Shown: positions 54,866 to 64,000 of the stretch, one piece after another | How the letters are laid out: every line of letters starts with the position of its first letter | Numbering within the stretch: the first letter of the stretch is position 1 | Source of the DNA: Rhizoctonia solani | Lineage: Eukaryota; Basidiomycota; Agaricomycetes; Cantharellales; Ceratobasidiaceae | Direction: 5' to 3' | Length of the DNA: 64,000 nt | Assembly: GCF_016906535.1 (NCBI RefSeq) | Contig: NC_057380.1 | Span: forward strand, 806,001 to 870,000 | Notes under the pieces: model-generated | What the model saw: the letters and a program-made list of their open reading frames with translations, nothing else | The model's database searches: none | What the model was told of the DNA's origin: nothing | Translations under genes and position numbers: made by a program

Positions 54866-55112
54866 TTTCGTTCTGTTTCGGATCATTAGCATCATGTCTC
54901 TGAGAATTCTTGCAATGGATACTCTATCTTATTTGAGAAATTTTCTTTTACGGGATTTATTTGCCATAAAATCTGCGCTTACATGCCCAAAAATATGCGT
55001 TAGGTGAACATGGGAGAGTACGTTACAAGCATTGATTTCTACGAAGCCTGTGCAGACAAATCATCATATCATCACATGAACTCAAATCGTAGCCGTATGA
55101 TAGAAAGATATA
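54866..55112. other. convergent 3' gap
   Basis: Short AT-rich gap between the stops of the pectate lyase (plus) and the DUF6533 gene (minus). No signal is assigned. Confidence 0.4.
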
Positions 55113-56846
55113 TTAAGCAGGACTTTTTACATATCTTCTTATAGATGTCTTGCCCGTAGGGATGGATCGCCCCAACGTTGGGGGTGGGGAGCTAACATCA
55201 AGCCGGGTACCGAAGAGCGATCCGCCAGCATCAAATGTTTGCATCGGTATGATAAATTGCCCACTAATGTTGGAGCTATTGATTCTGAGGCTGCTGGCCG
55301 GGGCTAGACCTGACTCAGTGTATGTCCGATCTTCGATAAAGTCGTGAAGTGAGAAGAAAATACGACTACACATAATACTGGATAATGCAATAAGAAGTCT
55401 GAAAACAGGTCGTAGTTTGATTCAATCCATGAGTATCATTGATAGAGTATTCAGAGGGGGAAAAGTGCTCACCCGGAACTATTAGCAACAACAACGGTCG
55501 AAGAATAGGCACTGCCAATACAGGAAAGGAGCATGAGCCCAAGGTTAACAGCAAAGAAAACGGTCCCGCTAAATTTCGTGATAAAAGGAGAGCGCAAAGC
55601 TCACATCAGATACCAGAAAATGCATTCATTAGGGAGGAAAACGTACTTTTTAAGCAGCTGTTTCATGAGTGGTGTCATACCTAGCCCTTTGCTTAGATAT
55701 AAAACTCTCCCTACAAGTAGGCCAAAGATAAGAACTTCGTTGAACATTCCCGCAAAGTAAGCAAGCCATGTTTTCTCTGAAAGAGAAACCATACATCCAC
55801 GTAGAATGTCTGTGACTATGCATGTGCAAACGTGATGAACAATAATGTATTAGGTCAAGTTGGCTTCGTACCTGGATTTGACGTATACTCTGATTGCTGT
55901 TGATATTATGGACAAAGTTTTGGCTCAGAGACGTGAGAACTCACCTCGGCGGCAAAAGTAACGCTCACTGCCCCTTGTGCGAGTGTGATGATAAGCGCTG
56001 GAACCAAAATCCTGGGTCCAGGAATCAGCATACCGCCCAAGGCCGTGCAGACAAATCATACCATATTATCCAACTAATGACACTGTTAGTCGCGCGATGA
56101 AATATACACTATATATTGACGGGGCTTACTTTTGGTTGTATAGTGTCCAGCAACGAAGAATTGAGGTAGCTTGAGGAACTGAGTCAGGCACGCCCAATAA
56201 TACCTGAAACAGAAGGTGCTCACTGGCGATGATACCTAGTAATGCTATAGCCCCATAACTGTAAAGTAGAATCATATTTTTACACCTACGGAGAACTCGG
56301 CTTCATTAAACATATAATTAAACTCAGACTAGGTGGACGAACGTCTATGGTGCCCGTTAGAATGATGTGTAATTTAGATTGACGAAACCGTTTGTCATAC
56401 CAGGTCGGAAAATTGTGCAGGTGCGAACAAAATGTCTATGTCCATTCTAGTTAATGTTTTTCAATTGAGTGTGATTTGGTTCTCGTACTGGGTATCAGAA
56501 CGGCACTGATCGTTGACGAATGAGAATAGACATGCAAGTTGTACAAAATCAAAACATACCCAATCAATACAATAGGTAATACTCGATTTATATGATAGAC
56601 CACGCGAGCAAATTTCCATCTTCTACCCCACAGGTACTCGGCCTCCTTGTCTAGCGTACATATCCAGTCGTAGACCAACAGTGTGATTCCACTACCTAAT
56701 TTGGAATGCGATTGTAAATGTAGATCATTTAGGGAAAATAACAAGCACGCACATGCCAGATACCACGAAATCTCCGCCTGGACATGAGTTGCATGCACCA
56801 AATCTAGAAACTCTTGCAAGTCTGTCTCAGATTCAGGAAGTTTCAT
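55113..56846 (-). CDS. DUF6533-domain multi-pass membrane protein
   Basis: Minus strand, ATG at 56846, stop at 55113. First exons in phase: 56846-56753, 56695-56560, 56446-56401. Later exons are approximate: a long one at about 56270-56130, one near 56045-55945, one near 55792-55680, one near 55570-55490, and the last from about 55373. The start holds the DUF6533 signature YDWICTLDKEAEYLWGRRW followed by HINRVLPIVLIG. Hydrophobic segments follow: NMILLYSYGAIALLGIIA, LIITLAQGAVSVTFAAE, WLAYFAGMFNEVLIFGLLVG and FAVNLGLMLLSCIGSAYSS. The hydrophilic tail begins RIFFSLHDFI. Such seven-helix-like proteins are numerous in Agaricomycetes; their ligand and role are not known. Confidence 0.72.
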
Positions 56847-58171
56847 AGACTGAGCTTTGCTTGGTGATGTTAAATAGTTCGGGTTAGACGAATGTCCTGT
56901 GGGCCAAGGATGAAGCAGGAGAAGGGGGAAGAGCGGCTGTTGGAGATATGATACAAAGATATATATCATACACTAGTCATCGTATGTTTGTCTGTGTCTT
57001 CTTCGAACTGTGGCACTTGACATCTTTAACAGTAGCATCCGTGCGGAGGTGACGTGGACCACCAATTTCAATGTGATATACCCACTCAAATATAGCGCTG
57101 GGTGCACTAAAACGGTACAAAACCTATGCTCCCTGATGTTAAAGACTTTTCGATCACTACGAGGTAAAGATAGAATTGAACATGACCCTAGTTCTATGCC
57201 GTTTTTGGCTATGGAAGTTGATGGGGTTGGAATCCTGTAATAGTGTTGAACTTACGTACAAACTTCCTGAGCTGTTGACGTATTAATGAATTCATGAAAC
57301 AACTGTATTAAGGCCTCGATTCCCCTATCGTACTACAATGTAGTAATTTACAGTGAGCTTAGAGCCGTAGACCACTCATCACACCTATAGTATACCTCTC
57401 ATGCCGTTGTTTAGATTTACGTATACGCTCAAAGTTATGAGTGCCTCCTAGTTGCGGCCCACAATTCGGCCGAGCCATGACGCCCATTCTTAAAATACCA
57501 CGCGGCTTTACAGAATTGAGCTTGTCCGTTATACATGGTGTGTGGAGAAAGAGAAGGAGCACAAATAAGAGTTAGCCAGAGATTCGGCGCCAGTCACCTA
57601 ATCTTTTCCTTGTTTGCTTCATCCTGTTCTCATGTCGCCCACTTCGGGGTCTCTAATCTAGTCTTGTACACATAGGACCTACTCATGCCCCCGCACTTAC
57701 TGTTTCCAGCCCACCTTACCACAGATTCTGGGCATGTGTATGTTCTAGAATACTCACCCACAAATCTCACTTTCTACGATACAACACCAGCATACTCCCG
57801 TCTAGGGCTCCCCGTACGGCTATCCCTTCGTGTCCATCTCTTTGTTCTACCATCAAACCCCTTTTATATTCATACGCCTACTACCCACATAAGCCACATC
57901 ACGGACGCGCATCCGCTGAGTCGAATGGTTTCTCATTACCACGAAGCATGGTTAACTATCAGTGTGGCTGATATTGGATGATATCGATGTCCCCAGTTCC
58001 CATAGCACTACTGTAACGCTAGAGTGGGGAGCTCATGCCAGCCTTCGATATTATAACTTATTACTTGATTTGGCTGAACACCGGGATCACCGTACGTGTG
58101 GAATAAACCGAGTCGGAAACAGGAAAGAAGACACCAGAAGAACACGCAACGAGGCACACTCGGGCAATGGG
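56847..58171. other. intergenic
   Basis: No gene is supported upstream of the DUF6533 gene. Open frames here lack recognisable motifs. R1 copy 3 begins at about 58172. Confidence 0.45.
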
Positions 58172-58411
58172 ACGTTTTGCGACGAAGCCTGCGGAGTCAC
58201 AAAACAGCGACTTAGCCGGAGAATGTAGCGAGTCACGTGACGACCGCTTCATGCCGTGTCGACCCGCGTCCGACCTCCTCCACCGTCCGGCCTCGTATAC
58301 ACCGAGTGTCGCGGTACGCCTTTGCGTGTTGTCTTCCCATCCTACAGACCTCTATGCATGAGTCTCCTGACTCGGAGCGCTGTCGGAGGGTTGAGATGTG
58401 TCTATTCTTCC

Positions 58412-58424
58412 GGGGGGGGGGGGG
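58412..58424 (+). repeat. poly-G tract
   Basis: A run of 13 G inside R1 copy 3. Confidence 0.9.
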
Positions 58425-58889
58425 AAGGACGCCGACTTGCGCCCGATCCTCTCCCGTCCGGCCTCGCACATCCCGAGCGCTGCAACACGCGTGGGCGTGT
58501 CGTCTACTGGCTCTCACGGACCTTCTCTACAGGTGTATAACCTGGGGGTTTTCTTGGGGGAGTAGAGGCGTATCTGTTGGAGAGGGGAGGGGAGTTGCAC
58601 CGGTCGTTTGACCTATGGATGGTTGGCATGCATGCCACCATTTGCACCGACTCAGTATATATTCTGATGTCGTATTCTCTCCTGTCCATGCACGCGTTGC
58701 CTTACGTTGCCCGCGCTGCCTTATGCTCATCTGGTATATAAATCCAGTTTTTTGTCGAACATGGTTTGCATACCTGTTCGCCCTCTCTAATTGTCCTTGG
58801 TCTTCCCTTTTTGAGGGTCCTCGGCTTTCTTTTGGGGCTTCTCTTTTTAGACCCCCGTTGTCCCGCTACCAAACCCCCCGTTGTTCTTA

Positions 58890-58925
58890 CCTCTTATCTT
58901 ATCTTATCTCATCTCATCTTATCCT
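58890..58925 (+). repeat. pentanucleotide microsatellite (TCTTA/TCTCA)
   Basis: Imperfect tandem repeat of 5-base units TCTTA, TCTCA and TCTTA-like within the long R1 copy. A simple repeat with no assigned role. Confidence 0.75.
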
Positions 58926-59318
58926 GGTTCACTGTATCCATGATTATCAATTCATTCTCTAATTTTACGAGGGATTCGAGTTAGTCATTCAGGGATCAAC
59001 TGCATCAGGACCGCCTCGCCATTCGGAGCCCCGTCGCGACCACTTGGGTCGCGCCCTGCGGCCACAACCCTGCGCTTTGGGGGTGGCCTCGCCATCCGTC
59101 AAGTCGGCCCGGCTGCCTCGGCGTTCCTTCGGCGCCCCTCTCCGCTCGTCTGGCTGTCCCGCGCGCTTCTTCGAACCCCACGGGTCGTTCTGGGGGCGAG
59201 CCAGACTCGCGGTCGGGCGCCCCCGGCCCACTCTCGTTGCTTCGCAGCCGCGGGGGTTCCCCAACCTCACCGGTCTGGGTCTCGTGGCCGACGCGGACGA
59301 GCGGGCAGAGGATAAGTT

Positions 59319-60297
59319 ATGAATTTGTCCGAAGTATCAAAAGGACAAATTCTTGGCCTTATGACTGATTCAAGTAGGAAGGACGTCATTGAAAAATGCA
59401 TGAATGATTGTTCGCCGAAATTCTTGTACCGATTCACGAATGTATTCGATGGAATCTTTCACCCTAAGCCAGGTACCTTTCCGCTGAGCCTTGATTTACA
59501 CCTTCCCCAGAAAAGAAGCACAGAACTTGAAGCCCACCGGCACATATTCTGTTCATACTACAACTCAACCAGTCTTAACTTTGAAATTAGCGTGGAGAAG
59601 GACCGGTGAATTTCTTTCCTGAGTAACTGAAAGATAGAAGTAACGCAAGTTAGCTCTCCGATTGGTTCCGTCAACCATCGCCACGGGTACAAATGTGTAC
59701 ATCAAACGTGGTGTTCTACGGTACCAAGTTCGTCCGAAGGCTCGATCGAGGTGCGAGAACTATTGTTTTGGCTCCAATACCACTCCAGTCGTACCCAGTG
59801 CCTTGATCGGTAGCTCGGGCCGAATACCGATCACCCGAGCTGTCCCGCTTACACATATTAACGGATTTCAATCACCATGCCTGATCGAGGTACCCTCCAA
59901 TATCTGAGGTCCGCATTTCGAGTATGCTTGGTCTGGAGCTAGCCTGGATCAGCGTTCGCACAAGCCGGTTGTAAGCGGTTTTGTGCTTCTAACCAGGTTT
60001 TGGGCGAGGGTATGATGGATCATATCGCTTGTATTACCGCTTACAAGCATAAATCTAGTATGCCTATGATGTCTTGGGGGTCAGCTGGGCATTGGGCCCC
60101 GTGGGTCTCCGCGTATCTCTAGTTGGGGTTCTTGGCGGTGCCTAATGATCGCTTAGCCGGCGGTAAATATCAAATAACTGGAGCTTGCAGATGAAGTAAT
60201 CACCGGTCAGCGATTCTTAAAGCAGCCCTCGGCTCAATGTATTCCTGTGGTCCTCCAAGCCCCACAACCCCCACTCACCACCCCTCCCTGCTCCATC
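59319..60297. other. intergenic
   Basis: No gene is supported between R1 copy 3 and the MFS transporter. One open frame of 96 residues (59319-59609) starts at the R1 boundary and shows no motif. Confidence 0.45.
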
Positions 60298-62144
60298 ATG
60301 TCCGATTACGAAAAAGGCGAAAAAAACGAACACCTCGAGGACGTTGCTGTTCACAGCGAAGAACAGCTCTCGGCTCCTCTTGACGAAAAGGCCGACAGGC
60401 GACTCGTGCGAAAGTTGGATTGGAACCTTCTTCCGTAAGTATGCTGTCACTTAGACTTTATCACGACTGACACCAAAGATTCGTTTCTTATTATACTTGC
60501 TCTCGTTCTTGGATCGTTCCAACATCGGAAATGCGCGCGTCGCTGGCTTGGTGACTGATATTGGCCTCAAGGGGCTCCAATACAATATCTGCGCGGCAGT
60601 GTTTTTCATTACTTACTCAGTCAGTTTGTTTTATCACGTCACTGCAAGTCTAACCTTGCATTCAGGCTGCCGAAATCCCGTCTAACATGGCGTTGAAGCT
60701 GCTCCGTCCTTCCATTTGGATTCCCTCAATCATGGTGGCTTGGGGCTTGGTCATGACTTTTATGTGTTTCGTCAAGGACTTCAAAGGTCTCCTCATGTAA
60801 GTTTCTCCACTTGACCCAGCCCGTGCCAAGTAGATTATTTTGAGCGTGGTGCCGCGCACATCTCATCCCAACGCCACACCACGTGCGTATGATCTGACCT
60901 CAATTTCGTAGTGCCCGTCTCTTCCTCGGCTTGACTGAAGCCGGATTATTCCCTGGTGTCAACTTTACATTTCTATGTGGTACAAACGCTCTGAGCTTGC
61001 TCGTCGTGTTGCACTTTTCTTTTCGGCTGCTACCATTGCCGGTGCATTTGGCGGTCTTTTGGCCTTTGGGTGCGTTGTGATTCGAAATCGACAGGTCTGA
61101 CGTATTTGACTGATTGATTACCCTAATTCAGAATCGACCACATGGAGGGCGTTGGTGGTCTACATGGTTGGGCTTGGATTGTGAGTAAATTCCTTCTAAT
61201 CACGCAATGGTAGAAATCCAACTAGAGATGTTCCACAGTTCGCGCTTGAGGGTATGCTTACAGTAATCGTGGCCATAGTTGCGTTCTTCTATCTTCATGA
61301 TGTAAGTATTGGGTCCATGCACCTCATGTCCAAACTTACCATAGTTCTAGTACCCGAAACTGCTCGTTTTCTCACTCCCGAGGAAAAGCTTGCTGTCCGG
61401 GCTCGTATCACACGCGATGCAAATTCCCTTGCCACCCACTTTGATATTAAATTCGTCTGGCAGGCGCTTGGTGACTGGAAATCCTGGATGCAAGTTATCA
61501 TTTACACTGGCATCCTCATCCCCGTCTACGCATTTTCGCTCTTCCTGCCGACGATTATTACTGGGTTAGGATATTCCGGTCCTCAAGCCCAGCTTCTTAG
61601 TGTCCCACCCTATGTCGTTGCTTGTATTGTGACCATCGCCGTCGGCATCTACTCGACAAACACCACCTCCGCGGGCCCTACATTCTTGCCTTCGCTCCCA
61701 TTGCCATCGTCGGCTATGCTGTTCTCTACGCTACCGATCCTCATACCAGCCAGGTGCCGGTTACGCAGCCACCATCATTGCTGCTTGTGGAGTCTTCCCA
61801 ACAGTCGCAGTTGCAATTGCCTGGGCCGGCAACAATGCCGGCGGTGAACTCAAGCGCGGTGTTGTTCTCGCCATGACAATCGGTTTCGGTAATTTGGGCG
61901 GTATCGTGAGCTCTTTCATTTACCGTGCCCAAGATAGTCCTCGCTACCACCTGGCCATGGAGTCGTTATTGGAGTATTGTGCATGAGCTGGGTAGCCAGT
62001 CTCATCGCGGTCGTAGTGTACCGCCGACTGAACACCCAGAAGGACGAACTGTGTGCTCGTGAGGATATTGTTGACAACGAGGAGCGCCGGACGGAGTACA
62101 GGGATTTGGGAGATGCGAGCCCGTTGTTCAGGTATACTATTTAG
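60298..62144 (+). pseudogene. MFS transporter, allantoate permease (Dal5)-like, with multiple one-base frame breaks
   Basis: Twelve-helix plasma-membrane anion/proton symporter family (allantoate, nicotinate and similar acids). Features: acidic N-terminus with RRLVRKLDWNLLP, then LLYLLSFLDRSNIGNARVAG, EIPSNMALKLLRPSIW, ARLFLGLTEAGLFPG, the second-half start PETARFLTPEEK, and RAQDSPRYH. Exons include 60298-60434, 60479-60619, 60666-60796 and others to the stop at 62142-62144. Frame is lost by about one base at the first splice (60435), 60965, 61355, 61652, 61754 and 61953. Each can be explained by one base missing from a short run of identical bases. Either a young pseudogene or a working gene with assembly errors. 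Confidence 0.8.
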
Positions 62145-64000
62145 GGTCCATGTAGTTCGAGGTGTATTGTATTTGTATCATTTTCTTGGTGGAAACAAAG
62201 GTCATTTTTCAAAGTTATTGTCCTTTCACCTGCTGGTAATGCTTATAAGTCCGGAATCAAATTTCTTTATTTTCCAAGTGAGACAGACACGGTGCTAATG
62301 AATTTTCCCTACCGTCACTATGCGTCGTTTGTCTTTTTGACTGGAACGTGATAGCTGCAACTGCTGCAGTAGTTCTCCACTTATGGGACTTGAGAGGAAA
62401 CGTAACTTGCATTCAAAATAGCCTAATCGCGTAGCCCTCATCAGTGATGTCACAATTAGACCGAATGACCCAATGGATGAATCAGTCCGTATTTGGAAGC
62501 GATAATACGCCTCATTCTCATACCAGCATGCAAAGCCGCTATATATGCGCGCATACAGTTTGGTTCCTAACCGAATCGGTGGATTATGTTTTCGCTCTCA
62601 CCCCGCATGCATTTGATTTATTTATTCGTTCACTATGCACCCCAAAGTCGAGTTTGGCTTTTGTGTTGTCATGTTTTGGGAATTGTGGCCGTACAAGACT
62701 CTTATCGAGAATAGAATGAGTGCTGTGGAATTTGCGAGTATGTCAGAGTAGCGCTACAGTGCGAATCGCGCGTACGGAATTTCAACAAACCCGAAAAATC
62801 AGAACTGGAGCTCGTGGGATACTCCGCTAGAGCCAGTATTACAAGAGAATTCGATTTGATTGATCTGATGGTTCATTCTCACTGTTGTATTGTTTATATC
62901 CATGAGTCGGAACGTTAACTGAATATACGCGCAGAATGATTATGGCAGTTTCTCTTAGTTTGAACTAATTACCCATACGGTGAACCCCAAAATACGGAAA
63001 ATCCGCACGACGCCCGGAATTTTCCAACCATTAGCAATCAAAAACACCGAACCCGGAGTTCAACGATACACAGGGACGAGCCGGCAACGTGGACTCGTGA
63101 AAATACTGCTCAAATCTCGCCAGCGCTTCGCATAGCGATTATGAGGTGCACCTATTGGTGCCCAGAAAATCCGCACTTTTAGGCTTCACTCTACCACTCT
63201 ATTGGAGTAAGGAGAATGAAATATGCTATGATTCCGGTCAGACCAACAATAAAATGGATATGAATATCCCCAGTGATCGCTGTTACCCTGACGGATCTTC
63301 TGTTTACCTGGTTACCTGAAAGCGTTTCTTGCAATGAAAGTTAATGAAAGTAGCAATGAATCGTTCTCAATGCTATTCATTTTTACCTAAATACTTCGGC
63401 CTGCCATACTCGCACGTGGGATGTGTGGGTCCTGTGTAAAGTACAAGTGAGGGAGCCAGGTGTAGCCATCTAAAACTGCGACCATCCGGATCGGATCGAA
63501 GGTTTGGGTGGCAGGGAATCACATAAAAAACAAGTAAGTAAGTAAACTCGTAGCCAATTAAATTTGAATGCATGACACATACAGTAACGGACAAAACCTT
63601 TCACATAAAATCTTATTTTGATTAAGTTGCCCGTAACTACTTCAGTTTGAGTTGTATCATGACGCATGTATATGCGTTTGAAAGCCACATATGATAGCTA
63701 CAAAACGAGCTAAGAAAGTTAAAAGGTGAATGATAAATTATTGAGAAATGTAAGCTACAAAATCAAGGGTATTCTGAAAGGTTTTGACCAAGGCCATCCA
63801 ATTTGCTTACTCCCCCTAGCATTCTTCACCTAGCTATGTTGAAGTCTAATCAGTCATGTATTCTAGGCCATATATATGTATTATATTTGTACACAAAATG
63901 GCATTCAATAGGGTTTCATGTTAAGGTGGATTAGTGTCATCCAAAGTAGGGTATGAGAGCAGGAAGTATTAGTTATACTGATTGGTGGAATACATTGTAT
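62145..64000. other. gene-poor right end
   Basis: No gene is supported. A repeat-like patch at about 62960-63190 contains two AAAATCCGCAC motifs (near 62999 and 63165) related to the hairpin arms at 46852-46968. The rest shows nothing I can name. Confidence 0.45.

Larger units (their letters stand above)
58172..59318 (+). repeat. dispersed repeat R1, copy 3 (long form)
   Basis: Begins with GTTTTGCGACGAAGCC and the CGACTTAGCCGGAGA and AGCGAGTCACGTGA blocks, and ends with CAGACTCGCGGTCGGGCG, TTGCTTCGCAGCC and GAGGATAAGTT as in copies 1 and 2, but with about 0.85 kb of extra sequence in the middle. The extra part includes a second copy of the GTCCGGCCTCG block at about 58468, a poly-G run, and a pyrimidine-rich segment. 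Copies 1 and 2 may be internal deletions of a longer element. Confidence 0.65.

Noticed and set aside
61303..61351. Retained-intron reading through the MFS gene that keeps one frame open
   Set aside because: The stretch has GTAAGT and TAG ends and a 49-nt intron length, and the protein across it (LHD to YPETARF) fits the family only when it is removed.
1..64000. CRISPR arrays, operons, bacterial ribosome-binding sites
   Set aside because: The window is clearly eukaryotic with spliced genes. No regularly spaced repeats of CRISPR type were seen.
1..64000. tRNA or rRNA genes
   Set aside because: No cloverleaf or rRNA core sequence was recognised by eye. The initiator-tRNA-like string at 45980-45991 is a primer-binding site, not a gene. 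A tRNAscan run would settle it.

Overview
The window reads as nuclear DNA of a filamentous basidiomycete, probably an Agaricomycete close to Rhizoctonia/Ceratobasidium. The grounds are genes cut by many 45-85 nt GT-AG introns, micro-exons of 9-15 nt, expanded cytochrome P450 arrays, a DUF6533-type membrane protein, small cysteine-rich secreted proteins and a copia-type retrotransposon. The genus is inferred from gene style, not from a marker gene.

Layout from left to right. 0-4.5 kb: two copies of a dispersed GC-rich repeat (R1) flank an intact CYP53-like P450 (1978-4109). 7-13.3 kb: tandem fatty-acid dioxygenase (Ppo/linoleate diol synthase-like) genes that stop where the usual C-terminal P450 domain should begin. 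The first is broken and the second looks intact. 14.4-17.7 kb: an intact P450 of a second family ('B family') and a decayed 3' relic of another. 18.1-23.4 kb: two paralogous secreted cysteine-rich proteins on either side of a TmpA/ferric-reductase-like membrane flavoprotein. 24.6-32.3 kb: a head-to-tail array of three CYP53-like P450s (one frameshifted, two intact) paralogous to the first gene. 32.7-37 kb: an RCC1-repeat protein and a secreted DUF3455 protein. 37.9-46.3 kb: a B-family P450 pseudogene whose last exon is split by a copia-type LTR element with a 5-bp target duplication. That element carries a further nested insertion of about 562 bp. 48.2-50.5 kb: an intact B-family P450. 51.7-52.4 kb: a MITE-like repeat abutting a second copy of the P450 relic seen at 17 kb. 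53.2-54.9 kb: an intact family-1 pectate lyase with 14 exons. 55.1-56.8 kb: a DUF6533 membrane protein. 58.2-59.3 kb: a longer R1 copy. 60.3-62.1 kb: an allantoate-permease-like MFS transporter with several apparent one-base losses.

Taken together this is an accessory region rich in oxidative metabolism and secreted proteins: at least five intact P450s in two families, oxylipin-type dioxygenases, a pectate lyase and two candidate effectors, with active duplication, decay and transposon insertion. Joint action of these genes in one pathway is only an inference from proximity. Exon limits were worked out by hand from splice signals, reading phase and paralogue comparison. Many broken frames are one-base losses in short homopolymers, so some apparent pseudogenes may be assembly errors.
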